A stretch of DNA of 64,000 bases from Halocaridina rubra (lineage: Eukaryota > Arthropoda > Malacostraca > Decapoda > Atyidae), in NCBI GenBank assembly GCA_037179515.1, contig JAXCGZ010001906.1, positions 186,001-250,000 on the forward strand, given 5' to 3'. Positions 39,290 to 53,139 of the stretch are shown here, one piece after another; the first letter of the stretch is position 1, and the number at the start of each line of letters is the position of its first letter. The position numbers and the translations under genes are program-made. Below the pieces are notes generated by a model, which saw only the letters and a list, made by a program, of their open reading frames with translations, did not search any database and had not been told where the DNA came from.

Positions 39290-41245
39290 GTGTGTGATTA
39301 CCAAATTGTGATTACCTAATTGTGTTTACAGGAAAGAGCCCAAAGCTCGTATCTTCCCGTCTATTGATCAGTTCCATTTTAGACTTAGTGATACTTATCA
39401 TACCTGTCCTTAAAACTATGGATTGAGATAGCATTAACTACCTCCTCGCTTAGCGAATTCCAATTATCAACTACTCTTACACTGAAAAAGTATTTCCTTA
39501 CATCCTGCAAAGAAGTTTTCTTGCGAAGCTTCAAACTATGACCTCTAGTTGTAGAGCCATCCATATCAAAATATCGATCCCTATCCACTCTATCATAACC
39601 ATGAAGGAATTTAAAGACTGTCACCATATCCCCCCTCACTCTTCTAGCTTCGAGTGATGGTAAGTCTAATTCCCTCAGCCTCTCATCATAACTGAGATTG
39701 CGTATTTCTGGCATCAGTTTCGTGGCATGTCTTTGAACTTTTTCAAGCTTAGCTATGTGCTTTTTCAAGTGCGGATTCCAAAACGGGGCTGCATATTCGA
39801 GTTTTGGCCTCACATAGGTTACATAAATATTTCTGAACATTTCCTTGTCCATGTGCCTGAAGGCTACCCTTACATTTGATAAGAATGTATATGCTGCCAT
39901 TACTATGCCATTTATATGTATTTCTGGAGACAAATCTGCCAGTATGTTTACTCCTAGATCTCTCTCATTTTCTGTCTCTTGAAGTTGTACTCCAGCCACC
40001 GAGTAGTCAAGCTTGGGCCTTCTTGCACTTGTACCCATTCTCATTGCCTTACATTTTGAAGTATTGAATTTCATTAGCCACTTTTCTGACCACTCATGCA
40101 GATTATTTAGATCCTCCTGAAGTTCTCTACCACTGTTCTCGTTTTTTTACTTTCTTCACAATCTTTGCATCATCTGCAAACATATTCATGAATGAATTTA
40201 CAGACTCTGGTAGGTCATTTACATATACAAGTAACAAAAGTGGCCCTAAAACTGAACCCTGTGGAACTCCACTACTAACTCTTCTCCATTCAGACACTGA
40301 GTGTCTTACTCTAACCCTCTGTTCCCTTCCTTCTAAGTAAGTTTTTATCCATTCCAAAACATTTCCACCTATTCTAGCCATTGATTGCAGCTTCCTAATA
40401 AGTCTCCCATGTGGAACAGTGTCAAACGCTTTCTGGAAGTCTAGGAATATGCAATCTGCCCAGCCCTCTCTTTCCTGTAAGATTTGGCTTACCTAATCAT
40501 AATATTCTAATAAGTTTGTTACTGTTGATCTACCTTCTCTGAAGCCATGTTGCCTCACTGACAAAAAGTTGAAGGATTCCAAGTGAAGAGAGATATGTTT
40601 CCTTAGTAGTTTCTCCATAACTTTGCAAACTATGCTGGTCAAGGAAACTGGTCTATAGTTCAGAGCCATATCCCTCCTTCCCTTTTTGAAGATAGGTATC
40701 ACATTTGCTTGTTTCCAGCATCTTGGTATCTCCCCCGACTCCAGTGACTCCTTAAATATGATACTTAGTGCCACTGATATTGTGTTTGCGCATCTTTTAA
40801 GCACATGAGGGGATATGTCATCAGGACCTGTAGCTTTATGAACATCTAAATCCATCAGCGCTTTGCATACCTCCGTGGCTGTAAGGTTGATGTTCTCTAA
40901 TACTGGCCCTTGAGCTTCTATCACTGCAATCTGAGGGTGTGGGGTATTTTCTACTGTATATACTGACTGAAACTCCTTGTTCAATTCTTTGCAGATCTCT
41001 TCATCCGTCTCAGTGATGCTTCCATCCGCTCTCTTTAGCCTTAAAACCTGTTCTTTTACCTTCAGTTTTCCTCTGATAAAGCTGTGGAAAAGCTTGGGAT
41101 TTTCTTTAGCCTTCCTGGTGATGTCCCTCTCATAGTCTCTCTCTGCCTCTCTCCTTTTACTTAGGTAGTCATTTCTTGCTCTTTTGTAGGTTTGCCAGGC
41201 ATTTATGTTTTTTCTCCTCCTATACCTTTTCCAGCATTTGTCTCT
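39290..41245 (-). pseudogene. LINE A copy A10 (A-long 2)
   Basis: RT pieces lie at 39385-40074, 40127-40381 and 40493-40984. One extra T in a T-run at about 40141-40147 shifts the frame just after FADDAK. A TAG at about 40494 replaces the Glu after LEYYD. The V-type C-terminus (RRVRG) and the tail variant ACCAAATTG match A7 and A13. Truncated at the same 5' point as A7, A8 and A11. Confidence 0.87.
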
Positions 41246-41272
41246 GTGTGTGTGTGTGTGTATCTATATTTG

Positions 41273-41353
<81 letters not shown>

Positions 41354-41820
41354 TTTCAATAAGAGGAAAATAATTTCCATTTAGGTAAAAGAAAAAAAGA
41401 AAAAGAAGAAACCAAAGAAAATGTTTGCATTTGAGTCAGGCATCGTTGTGCCTAAAGCAGGATAAATTTAATAATATTTTTTGATACAGACTGAAACGAA
41501 ATTTCCTCTTTTACTTTTTCTTTTTCACATCCGATCTATATTGATCAGGTTTTCCAACGTAAATTTTTATCACTTTGTTACGATGCAAGCCTCTTTTTTT
41601 TTTTCTTGGATGTTCACCCTTGAGGGTGAGCGGACCTTCCCTTGTGGCCCGCAGGTGGGGTGAGATTTTTGGAGTGTGTGTGGTATTCGCTCTTGTGGGC
41701 AAATGGGCTTCCTGTTGGTGAGGAGGTGGGGTGAAATCTTGTTATTGTTGGTGATCAGACTTTCCTGATTGGCCCGCAGGTGAGGTTGTGCAAAACTGTA
41801 AAGATAAAGGAGAGCATAAG

Positions 41821-41914
<94 letters not shown>

Positions 41915-42185
41915 GAGCTTCTCTTTCCAACCTTGAAAAATTGCAAAGTTATGTAACTGCTTTTTTTTGCTAAGCTTTACAATAGTTTCTCAAAAAGGTT
42001 TCACGAATTTTTGTTTTATCTTCTAAAGTTGTAAAGTCAACTTTCAACAGGTGATCAAAACATTCTTTTTTATATCTTAATTCTCCAGTGATGCTAAAAA
42101 ATAGCTTATCAAAGACAAAACAGTATTTGTCCCCACCGCAGGGGGTTAGGAATGCCTTCAGCCTTCATTCCCTAGTTCCAACCTG
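41246..42185. repeat. Spacer S copy 3
   Basis: Contains (TA)n at 41277-41350 and (CT)n at 41825-41905. It shares CTTGTGGGCAAATGGG and GTGATCAGAC with S4 but not with S1 or S2, so S3 and S4 are the closest pair. No coding content. Confidence 0.85.
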
Positions 42186-44103
42186 TGTGTGATTACCTAA
42201 TTGTGTTTACGGGAAAGAGCCCAAAGCTCGCATCTTCCCGTCTCCTGATCGGTTCCATTTTATACTTAGTGATACTTATCATACCTGTCCTTAAAACTAT
42301 GGATTGAGATAGCATTAACTACCTCCTCGCTTAGCCAATTCCCATTATCAACTACTCTTACAGTGAAAAAGTATTTCCTTACATCCTGCAAAGAAGTTTT
42401 CTTACGAAGCTTCAAACCATGACCTCTAGTTCTAGAGCCAGCCATATCAAAATATCGATCCCTATCCACTCTATCATAACCATGAAGGAATTTAAAGACT
42501 GTCACCATATCCCCCCTCAATCTTCTAATTCCCTCAGCCTCTCAACATAACTGAGATTGCGTATTTCTGGCACCAGTTTCGTGGCATGTCTTTGAACTTT
42601 TTCAAGCTTAGCTATGTGCTTTTTCAAGTGCGGATTCCAAAAGGGGACTGCATATTCGAGTTTTGGCCTCACATAGGTTACATAAATATTTCTGAACATT
42701 TCCTTGTCCATGTGCCTGAAGGCTACCCTTACATTTGATAAGAATGCATATGCTGCCCTTACTATGCCATTTATATGTATTTCTGGAGACAAATCTGCCA
42801 GTATGTTTACTCCTAGATCTCTCTCATTTTCTGTCTCTTGAAGTTGTACTCCAGCCACCGAGTAGTCAAGCTTGGGCCTTCTTGCACTTGTACCCATTCT
42901 CATTACCTTACATTTTGAAGTATTGAATTTCATTAGCCACTTTTCTGACCACTCATGCAGATTATTTAGATCCTCCTGAAGTTCTCTACCATTGTTCTCG
43001 TTTTTTACTTTCTTCACAATCTTTGCATCATCTGCAAACCTATTCATGAATGAATTTACAGACTCTGGTAGGTCATTTACATATACAAGTAACAAAAGTG
43101 GCCCTAAAACTGAACCTTGTGGAACTCCACTACTAACTCTTCTCCATTCAGACACTGAGTGTCTTACTCTAACCCTCTGTTCCCTTCCTTCTAAGTAAGT
43201 TTTTATCCATTCCAAAACATTTCCACCTATTCTAGCCATTGATTGCAGCTTCCTAATAAGTCTCCCATGTGGAACAGTGTCAAACGCTTTCTGGAAGTCT
43301 AGGAATATGCAATCTGCCCAGCCCTCTCTTTCCTTTAAGATTTGGCTTACCTCATCATAATATTCTAATAAGTTTGTTACTGTTGATCTACCTCCTCTGA
43401 AGCCATGTTGCCTCACTGACAAAAAGTTGAAGGATTCCAAGTGAAGAGAGATATGTTTCCTTAGTAGTTTCTCCATAACTTTGCAAACTATGCTGGTCAA
43501 GGAAACTGGTCTATAGTTCAGAGCCGTATCCCTCCTTCCCTTTTTGAAGATAGGTATCACATTTGCTTGTTTCCAGCATCTTGGAATCTCCCCCGACTCC
43601 AGTGACTCCTTAAATATGATACTTAGTGCCACTGATATTGTGTTTGCGCATTTTTTAAGCACATGAGGGGATATGTCATCAGGACCTGTAGCTTTATGAA
43701 CATCTAAATCCATCAGCGCTTTGCATACCTCTGTGGCTGTAAGGTTGATGTTCTCTAATACCGGCCCTTGAGCTTCTATCACTGCAATCTGAGGGGGTGG
43801 GGTATTTTCTACTGTATATACTGACTGAAACTCCTTGTTCAATTCTTTGCAGATCTCTTCATCCGTCTCAGTGATGCTTCCATCCGCTCTCTTTAGCCTT
43901 AAAACCTGTTCTTTTACCTTCAGTTTTCCTCTGATAAAGCTGCGGAAAAGCTTGGGATTTTCTTTAGCCTTCCTGGTGATGTCCCTCTCATAGTCTCTCT
44001 CTGCCTCTCTCCTTTTACTTAGGTAGTCATTTCTTGCTCTTTTGTAGGTTTGCCAGGCATTTATGTTTTTTCTCCTCCTATACCTTTTCCAGCATTTGTC
44101 TCT
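42186..44103 (-). pseudogene. LINE A copy A11 (hybrid A 2): RT with 22-bp deletion
   Basis: The RT frame is open from the 5' break to about 42517, with all boxes including FADDAK. It is then shifted by a 22-bp deletion that removes the codons around LPSLEAR; the last 84 codons follow in another frame (42266-42520). Exactly the same deletion is in A12, as are EYAVPFW and SYVERL. The open frame also runs by chance through the neighbouring (TA)n and encodes a meaningless YIYI stretch, which I exclude. Confidence 0.88.
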
Positions 44104-45150
<1,047 letters not shown>

Positions 45151-46204
45151 TGTGTGATTACCTAATTGTGTTTACGGGAAAGAGCCCAAAGCTAGAATCT
45201 TCCCGTCTCCTGATCGGTTCCATTTTATACTTAGTGATACTTATCATACCTGTCCTTAAAACTATGGATTGAGATAGCATTAACTACCTCCTCGCTTAGC
45301 CAATTCCCATTATCAACTACTCTTACACTGAAAAAGTATTTCCTTACATCCTGCAAAGAAGTTTTCTTACGAAGCTTCAAACCATGACCTCTAGTTCTAG
45401 AGCCAGCCATATCAAAATATCGATCCCTATCCACTCTATCATAACCATGAAGGAATTTAAAGACTGTCACCATATCCCCCCTCAATCTTCTAATTCCCTC
45501 AGCCTCTCAACATAACTGAGATTGCGTATTTCTGGCACCAGTTTCGTGGCATGTCTTTGAACTTTTTCAAGCTTAGCTATGTGCTTTTTCAAGTGCGGAT
45601 TCCAAAAGGGGACTGCATATTCGAGTTTTGGCCTCACATAGGTTACATAAATATTTCTGAACATTTCCTTGTCCATGTGCCTGAAGGCTACCCTTACATT
45701 TGATAAGAATGCATATGCTGCCCTTACTATGCCATTTATATGTATTTCTGGAGACAAATCTGCCAGTATGTTTACTCCTAGATCTCTCTCATTTTCTGTC
45801 TCTTGAAGTTGTACTCCAGCCACCGAGTAGTCAAGCTTGGGCCTTCTTGCACTTGTACCCATTCTCATTACCTTATATTTTGAAGTATTGAATTTCATTA
45901 GCCACTTTTCTGACCACTCATGCAGATTATTTAGATCCTCCTGAAGTTCTCTACCATTGTTCTCGTTTTTTACTTTCTTCACAATCTTTGCATCATCTGC
46001 AAACCTATTCATGAATGAATTTACAGACTCTGGTAGGTCATTTACATATACAAGGAACAAAAGTGGCCCTAAAACTGAACCCTGTGGAACTCCACTACTA
46101 ACTCTTCTCCATTCAGACACTGAGTGTCTTACTCTAACCCTCTGTTCCCTTCCTTCTAAGTAAGTTTTTATCCATTCCAAAACATTTCCACCTATTCTAG
46201 CCAT
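45151..46204 (-). pseudogene. LINE A copy A12 (A-short 3): RT fragment with 22-bp deletion
   Basis: Truncated at MARIGGNV like A6 and A9. The frame 45482-46219 holds [11 protein letters not shown] and FADDAK, then meets the 22-bp deletion shared with A11; the end is at 45231-45485. It is an L-type copy (CCTCAATCTTC). The junction with A13 at 46204 is the same as at 32477 and 39289. Confidence 0.88.
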
Positions 46205-46299
46205 GTGTGTGATTACCAAATTGTGATTACCTAATTGTGTTTACGGGAAAGAGCCCAAAGCTCGTATCTTCCCGTCTCCTGATCGGTTCCATTTTAGAC

Positions 46300-48456
46300 T
46301 TAGTGATACTTATCATACCTGTCCTTAAAACTATGGATTGAGATAGCATTAACTACCTCCTCGCTTAGCCAATTCCCATTATCAACTACTCTTACACTGA
46401 AAAAGTATTTCCTTACATCCTGCAAAGAAGTTTTCTTACGAAGCTTCAAACTATGACCTCTAGTTCTAGAGCTAGCCATATCAAAATATCGATCCCTATC
46501 CACTCTATCATAACCATGAAGGAATTTAAAGACTGTCACCATATCCCCCCTCACTCTTCTAGTTTCGAGTGATGGTAAGTCTAATTCCCTCAGCCTCTCA
46601 TCATAACTGAGATTGTGTATTTCTGGCATCAGTTTCGTGGCATGTCTTTGAACTTTTTCAAGCTTAGCTATGTGCTTTTTCAAGTGCGGATTCCAAAAGG
46701 GGGCTGCATATTCGAGTTTTGGCCTCACATAGGTTACATAAATATTTCTGAACATTTCCTTGTCCATGTGCCTGAAGGCTACCCTTACATTTGATAAGAA
46801 TGCATATGCTGCCCTCACTATGCCATTTATATGTATTTCTGGAGACAAATCTGCCAGTATGTTTACTCCTAGATCTCTCTCATTTTCTGTCTCTTGAAGT
46901 TGTACTCCAGCCACCGAGTAGTCAAGCTTGGGCCTTCTTGCACTTGTACCCATTCTCATTACCTTACATTTTGAAGTATTGAATTTCATTAGCCACTTTT
47001 CTGACCACTCATGCAGATTATTTAGATCCTCCTGAAGTTCTCTACCACTGTTCTCGTTTTTTACTTTCTTCACAATCTTTGCATCATCTGCAAACATATT
47101 CATGAATGAATTTACAGACTCTGGTAGGTCATTTACATATACAAGGAACAAAAGTGGCCCTAAAACTGAACCCTGTGGAACTCCACTACTAACTCTTCTC
47201 CATTCAGACACTGAGTGTCTTACTCTAACCCTCTGTTCCCTTCCTTCTAAGTAAGTTTTTATCCATTCCAAAACATTTCCACCTATTCTAGCCATTGATT
47301 GCAGCTTCCTAATAAGTCTCCCATGTGGAACAGTGTCAAACGCTTTCTGGAAGTCTAGGAATATGCAATCTGCCCAGCCCTCTCTTTCCTGTAAGATTTG
47401 GCTTACCTCATCATAATATTCTAATAAGTTTGTTACTGTTGATCTACCTTCTCTGAAGCCATGTTGCCTCACTGACAAAAAGTTGAAGGATTCCAAGTGA
47501 AGAGAGATATGTTTCCTTAGTAGTTTCTCCATAACTTTGCAAACTATGCTGGTCAAGGAAACTGGTCTATAGTTCAGAGCCGTATCCCTCCTTCCCTTTT
47601 TGAAGATAGGTATCACATTTGCTTGTTTCCAGCATCTTGGAATCTCCCCCGACTCCAGTGACTCCTTAAATATGATACTTAGTGCCACTGATATTGTGTT
47701 TGCGCATTTTTTAAGCACATGAGGGGATATGTCATCAGGACCTGTAGCTTTATGAACATCTAAATCCATCAGCGCTTTGCATACCTCTGTGGCTGTAAGG
47801 TTGATGTTCTCTAATGCCGGCCCTTGAGCTTCTATCACTGCAATCTGAGGGGGTGGGGTATTTTCTACTGTATATACTGACTGAAACTCCTTGTTCAATT
47901 CTTTGCAGATCTCTTCATCCGTCTCAGTGATGCTTCCATCCGCTCTCTTTAGCCTTAAAACCTGTTCTTTTACCTTCAGTTTTCCTCTGATAAAGCTGTG
48001 GAAAAGCTTGGGATTTTCTTTAGCCTTCCTGGTGATGTCCCTCTCATAGTCTCTCTCTGCCTCTCTCCTTTTACTTAGGTAGTCATTTCTTGCTCTTTTG
48101 TAGGTTTTCCAGGCATTTATGTTTTTTCTCCTCCTATACCTTTTCCAGCATTTGTCTCTCCACTCCTTAGCTCTTTTACACCCATTATCGAACCATTTCT
48201 CTCTGGCATGAATTACACCTACTTTGGTGACAGGTATGCAGTAATCTACTATCTTCCCATATTTCTCACAAAAGATGTCATACATTTCTTGTCCAGATTT
48301 GTTGTAAAATAAGGTTCTCCAGTCAATAATTGCAAAAAGCTCATTCATTTTGATGTAATCTCCTTTCGGATAGTTCCTCCTCATGTCCTCGGTGCCTCTA
48401 CTCTCAGGAAGAATATCTTCAATGATATACTCCATCAACAACACACAGTGGTCACT
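46300..48456 (-). pseudogene. LINE A copy A13: linker and RT of ORF2
   Basis: A 714-codon frame from the ATG at 48444 to the normal stop. It contains the post-EN linker (VIHAREKWFDNGCKRAKEW and a strongly basic RYRRRKN stretch), NYRPVSLTS at residues 291-299, LDFQKAFD at 363-370, [11 protein letters not shown] at 420-430 and FADD at 451-454. The DKYH end is normal. A TAG at about 48456 (AAG in A15: GKSDH) separates it from the endonuclease. All RT catalytic Asp residues are present, making this the best RT reference in the window. Confidence 0.9.
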
Positions 48457-49123
48457 CTATCCAATTGGTGGTTCATACTCAATTTTTTCAATATCCAACA
48501 CATTATCTGTGAACACTAGATCAAGTAGTGATGGCTCATCCCCACCCCTGGCCCTTGTTGGTTCCATTACATGTTGGTGTAGGAAATTCCCTTGTACGCA
48601 ATCTAGGAATCTTGCCCCGAATGAGTCCTCACCACTGTGTGGGTCAAGATTTATCCAATCTATCTCTTTATGATTAAAGTCTCCCATAATCAAAATCCTA
48701 CATTTTTTTTCCCCGTGCCATGTTAACAACTGAGTTTATGACTTCAATAGTACCTATATGACTTTCCTCATAAATTTCAAGCCTATTTTGGTTCCTTGGT
48801 GGGTTGTATACAGCAGTTATTATAATGCTCTCTGACCCAGTATTTATGCGAGCAACAAGAAATTCCTTGAACTCGCTTTCTATAGCCAAGTTTATTTCTT
48901 CGACTTGAATCCTTTCACTTATGAGCAGTGCTATCCCTCCACCAGTCCTCTCAGATCTTTCAACCCTTAGTATTCTGAAACCCTTAGGAAAAACTGTGAC
49001 ACTGTTTATGTCCTCACTCAACTTAGTCTCTGTAATTGCTACTATATCTGCCTTACTGTTGTGAATCCTATCTTTTAATTCTACTGCCTTACCAGCTAAT
49101 CCATCAGCATTTGTGTATAACAA
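48457..49123 (-). pseudogene. LINE A copy A13: endonuclease domain of ORF2
   Basis: Two pieces, 48698-49123 (LLYTNADGLAGK, AITETKLSEDIN, GGGIALLISER, AVYNPPRNQNR) and 48457-48729 (LIMGDFNHKEIDW, LLDLVFTDNVL). One inserted base in the G/A run near 48710-48715 separates them. The block order Asn, Glu, GDFN is that of APE-type LINE endonucleases. The SDH block is present just past the TAG at 48456. One frameshift and one stop therefore separate this copy from a continuous ORF2. Confidence 0.88.
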
Positions 49124-49125
49124 TC

Positions 49126-49881
49126 TTAATGAGGCCCTATCCCCTGATCTTCTGTCATTATCTTTTTTATCTCCCCTTTGTCCGGAAGAACTCTGTAATG
49201 AAAATTTTTCTTCTCTTCATTTCTTTCATCATTTAACCTTCTTGCCTCTTGCAACAAGTTTTTGATCTTTCCCATCTCTTCCTGTGTTCTGTATTGTCTA
49301 ATGAACACTTCTTTGAATTCTTGAAGGTCTTTTAGACTTTTTTTTCTCAACAATATTTCCCTACATGTTTCCCCTCTCTCAAAGGTTACTTTTGTTGGTC
49401 TCGGCTTTCCTTCCCTCGAATATTTACCTAGTTGGTGTATGTTTACAATATCCTCAGGACCACATACTACTCCAAGCTTTCTTATCAGGTCTACAACCCT
49501 AGCTTTATTTTCTTCAAGTCTCCCCTGCCATGTTGACTCCTGGGACTCGCTTATGCCTGAGATTACCACTGTCTTCTCCTTATCAAGTGCCTGTCTGATG
49601 AGTGGGTTTGCCCTTTCCATCACAACGTCTTTCATTTTTTCGATTACTGTCTCTTTATAGTCAACTGTTTGTATGTTTTCTAGTGCCACCACCTTTACAG
49701 CCTCTTTTACTGCCACATTCCCCTTTAGTGCATCAGCAAAGGAAGTTTTCATGGCATCATTTTCCATATTCAGCACCTGGAACTCTTTTCTGAACTGTTC
49801 AATGTTTTCCTTAATCTGGACATTCCAAGCAGCAATCTCGTCTCTCTCAGAAGAGAGCAGTGAACTAACATCTAATTCCTT
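49126..49881 (-). CDS. LINE A copy A13: ORF1 C-terminal part, open
   Basis: The frame is open for about 250 codons from the truncation at 49881 to the TAA at 49126. It contains the end of the coiled coil, NDAMKTSFADALKGNVAV, the RRM-like region (VVISGISES, DLIRKLGVV, IHQLGKYSREGKPRPTKV, EVFIRQYRT) and the tail EARRLNDERNEEKKNFHYR. It lacks the stop that shortens ORF1 in A4. The last codons overlap the ORF2 frame (LLYTNADG), showing the ORF1/ORF2 overlap of the family. Confidence 0.82.
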   Translation of the reverse strand, partial: KELDVSSLLSSERDEIAAWNVQIKENIEQFRKEFQVLNMENDAMKTSFADALKGNVAVKEAVKVVALENIQTVDYKETVIEKMKDVVMERANPLIRQALDKEKTVVISGISESQESTWQGRLEENKARVVDLIRKLGVVCGPEDIVNIHQLGKYSREGKPRPTKVTFERGETCREILLRKKSLKDLQEFKEVFIRQYRTQEEMGKIKNLLQEARRLNDERNEEKKNFHYRVLPDKGEIKKIMTEDQGIGPH

Positions 49882-50735
49882 TCTCCATTTACGTAAATGA
49901 TCTATCTTCTTTCATTTGTGACTGTCTAGTCGTACAATAAGCAGATAACACTCAACTACTCCTTAGTGGTGATATGAATAATCTCCCAGAGCTAACCTTA
50001 AGAGCAGAAAACACTTTGTCAAAAAATAAGACCTATTTTCAAGAAATTGGGCTGTTAATTAACGAAAGTAAAACACAATGAATATTCATTGGCTTAAGGT
50101 TCCATATAGCACAAATTCCAGAAAACACAACAATCAAGTTCTGCGGCAATATCATTACACCTAGCAAGACAGTAAAAAACCCAGGAATTCACTTTCATAA
50201 CTACACGTTGTTTGATTCCCATATAAATAAAGTATGCAGAAAGGTCACGTACAAAAGACCATCTTGAGACTACCACTCGAATAACTGTTGTTGAATCTCT
50301 AGCCCTAAGCCACATTAATTACTGCACAACTGTTTGGGGAGCTACCACAAGGACTCAGATAAACAGAATACAGTAGCTTATTATTTTGCAGCTCAAGTCG
50401 CCCTAAGAGGAATAAGAAAATATGACCACATCACACCAGCTCTCGAAAAACTTGGGTGACTGTTGTCAGAAAACCAGGCCGCTTATGCTAATTATATTTT
50501 TGTATACAAAATTTTGAACCCTCATTATCTTAGCTGGCTATTTGATTTAAAAACAGTCAGGGATATAATGGGAACCAATACTAGGCAGAGTAGTGAGCTC
50601 TTTCTTCAGGGAACAAACACAGAAGCAGGTTCAAAGACAACCACTATTAAAGGGCCAACACTCTGGAACAATATTCCTGAGCATCTTAAAAATTCATCCG
50701 CCTTCGCAGCTTTCAAAAGGCAAATTATATAGTTT
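49882..50735 (+). pseudogene. Remnant of a third LINE (LINE C): RT C-terminal half
   Basis: Plus-strand pieces in shifting frames read IYVNDL near the start, then INESKTQ, a VKNPGIHF-like segment, an INYCTTVWG-like segment and finally 50463-50732, which is open for 90 codons with LNPHYLSWLFDL, RDIMGTNTRQ, GPTLWNNIPEHLK and FAAFKRQI. This order matches the thumb and C-terminal region of jockey/CR1-group RTs. It is clearly different from LINEs A and B. Many stops and shifts; the catalytic palm motifs are not preserved. Confidence 0.7.
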
Positions 50736-51118
50736 TGGACAAATAGTTGCTGCTCACACATTAACACTAGCTAAACTTAATGATTTAATGCAATTTCCCT
50801 TGACACTAACCTCTCTATATGTAAACTGATATCGCCTTCTATGTTTTCTAAGAACTAATTATTCTCAATGTAAGGAAAACAAATATGGTGATGATGCCGA
50901 TAAGAACGATCCTGTAACGAGTGTTATTATTACTACTTTACTATTAACATTGTTGTTAACATTCTCAATTACAGTAATTTCATTTTCTAGGAAAGCTACA
51001 TTTAATATAACTGTATGTATTACCTTCTTACTTATTTGTTCAATTACATGTCTACTTATAAGAAGTTACTCTTAATTATAGAAGAATAACCAACTAATGT
51101 ACAAAAATGGAAATTAAT
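50736..51118. other. AT-rich DNA, nothing recognised
   Basis: About 380 bp after the LINE C remnant, with no coding frame; it may include the 3' UTR of that element. Confidence 0.4.
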
Positions 51119-51237
<119 letters not shown>

Positions 51238-51297
51238 GATGCTCCGAATGTACAAATATCTAGCTTACCTCAATCTACCATACCGAAGAGGTAAGGG

Positions 51298-51611
<314 letters not shown>

Positions 51612-51699
51612 TTAATCTTGCTTCTCTCTAAGAAGGTATTAGATATTGTCACTGAGACATTCCGTAATCTTACTCAATTGGATATGGAACATTATATCA

Positions 51700-51775
51700 C
51701 CAATAGCCGAGTTAGTTCAGTGGCAGAGTGCGACTAATGCAGGTTCCATCCCATCCCATTTGAGACAAAGTATAA
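51700..51775 (+). repeat. Second tRNA-like SINE head fragment
   Basis: GAGTTAGTTCAGTGGCAGAG resembles the A box of Ala/Val-type tRNAs and GGTTCCATCCC the B box. They are close together, as in a shortened tRNA. No cloverleaf can be closed, so it is a SINE head or tRNA relic rather than a gene. Confidence 0.5.
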
Positions 51776-51934
51776 TTCATTTTTAGAGAGTATTATGCAT
51801 GTTAATTATCATTATTTTACAAAAAAATGGGCAGAACTATTTAATCTGATGACTTAAAACATACAACTTCACATAATTATTTAAACAGATTATTTATCAC
51901 AATTAGTTTCCTGAAAGGAATTCTATTATCAAGG

Positions 51935-52042
<108 letters not shown>

Positions 52043-52126
52043 CATGTGATATGTGAAAAAGACAAACAAAAGAAAAACATGTTCCTTGCAATAAACATTC
52101 TAATTAAAGAAAAAATCTAAATTAAG

Positions 52127-52577
52127 TATTCACAATTACAATATATATCTACCAAGCAGTGACAAAATGATTTAAGGAGAAACTAATTGAAATGGATCTT
52201 TACAGAGATTCAGCAATAAAAACGATTATCATAGTACTAAAAAATCAAAATATGCACAATTACACTATATAGCTACTAATCAGTGACAAAATGATTTAAG
52301 GAGAAACTAATGAAAATGGTTATAATACCCAATTAATATAAAATACAGTTGGATATGATCTCTACAAAGATTCAGCAATAAAAACGATTATCATAGTACT
52401 AAAAAATCAAAATATTCACAATTACAATATATAGCCATTAATCAGTGACAAAATGATTTAAGAAAAACTAATTAAAATGGTTATCATACCCAATTATTAT
52501 AAAACACAGTTGGATATGATCTCTGCAAAGATTCAGCAATAAAAACGATTATCATAGTACTAAAAAACATCAAAGTA
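52127..52577 (+). repeat. Tandem repeat, unit about 160 bp, about three copies
   Basis: Unit starts at about 52127, 52253 and 52413, each with TCACAATTACAATATAT-type starts, CAGTGACAAAATGATTTAAG, then GATTCAGCAATAAAAACG and ATCATAGTACTAAAAAATC. The first unit is shorter by about 35 bp. A fourth start appears at 54142 on the far side of the Tigger element, which therefore lies inside this array. Confidence 0.82.
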
Positions 52578-52822
52578 CAGTGTTACCCCAGTTATTCACG
52601 CTTCTTGGTTCGCTTTCTCACTCTATCGCGTTTTTTTTTTTTTTATAAATTATTATTTTATTTCATGGGTATATGCAAAAATATTAAAATCTAAAAAAAA
52701 AATTTCTCAGTATTTTCATTTTTTCTATTGAAAAAAAAAACATATTTCATTATCTAATTGATAAAAAAAAAATTATTTCCCAGCCTAAGAATAATGAAAC
52801 AGTAAAAAATAGTAAAAAACAT

Positions 52823-53110
52823 AGATGTAGATAGATAGATAGATAGATAGATAGATACGTTTATTGACCACCTCTTTTGAAAAGTACAGTATAATCTTTA
52901 CAAAAGGAATATTTGGTCCAAATTACGATGAATAAATACAATAGATTTTGTACAATCATCAAATAAGTACATGGATTTTAAATTAATATACATTGTAATA
53001 ACTTCTCCTCAAACTGTTCTCCTTTTTTGATGTCGGCTACCCCCCAATTAAAGGGGGAAACAGCCAAGGTATATGTATGTATGTACATTGTACTAATAAC
53101 TGAATGATAT
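52823..53110. repeat. Probable insertion inside the Tigger element
   Basis: This segment begins with (GATA)n at 52829-52858 and ends TCGGCTACCCCCCAATTAAAG ... GGTATATGTATGTATGT. It interrupts the run of Tigger-specific repeats and has no second copy in the window. The pyrimidine-rich palindrome CCCCCCAATTAAAGGGGG and the TATG tail suggest a short non-autonomous retroelement. Class unknown. Confidence 0.4.
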
Positions 53111-53139
53111 ACGTACGTACAGTATAACTCACAGTATTG

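Larger units (their letters stand above)
46205..49881 (-). mobile_element. LINE A copy A13, best preserved long copy
   Basis: It extends from the tail (ACCAAATTG variant) through the whole of ORF2 to about half of ORF1. It is truncated at about 49881, where it joins the remnant of another LINE. Unlike A7 and A10 it is not cut at the TTGTCTCT point, so it may represent the ancestral long copy from which the array's A-long units derive. Confidence 0.88.

Noticed and set aside
41742..41946. Arg/Glu- or Ser/Leu-repeat frames over (CT)n/(GA)n tracts (also 13676, 44521, 51107, 55816)
   Set aside because: Dinucleotide repeats read as alternating residues; not low-complexity proteins.
51700..51775. 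Functional tRNA gene
   Set aside because: A and B boxes are suggestive but no acceptor or anticodon stem closes; treated as a SINE or tRNA relic.
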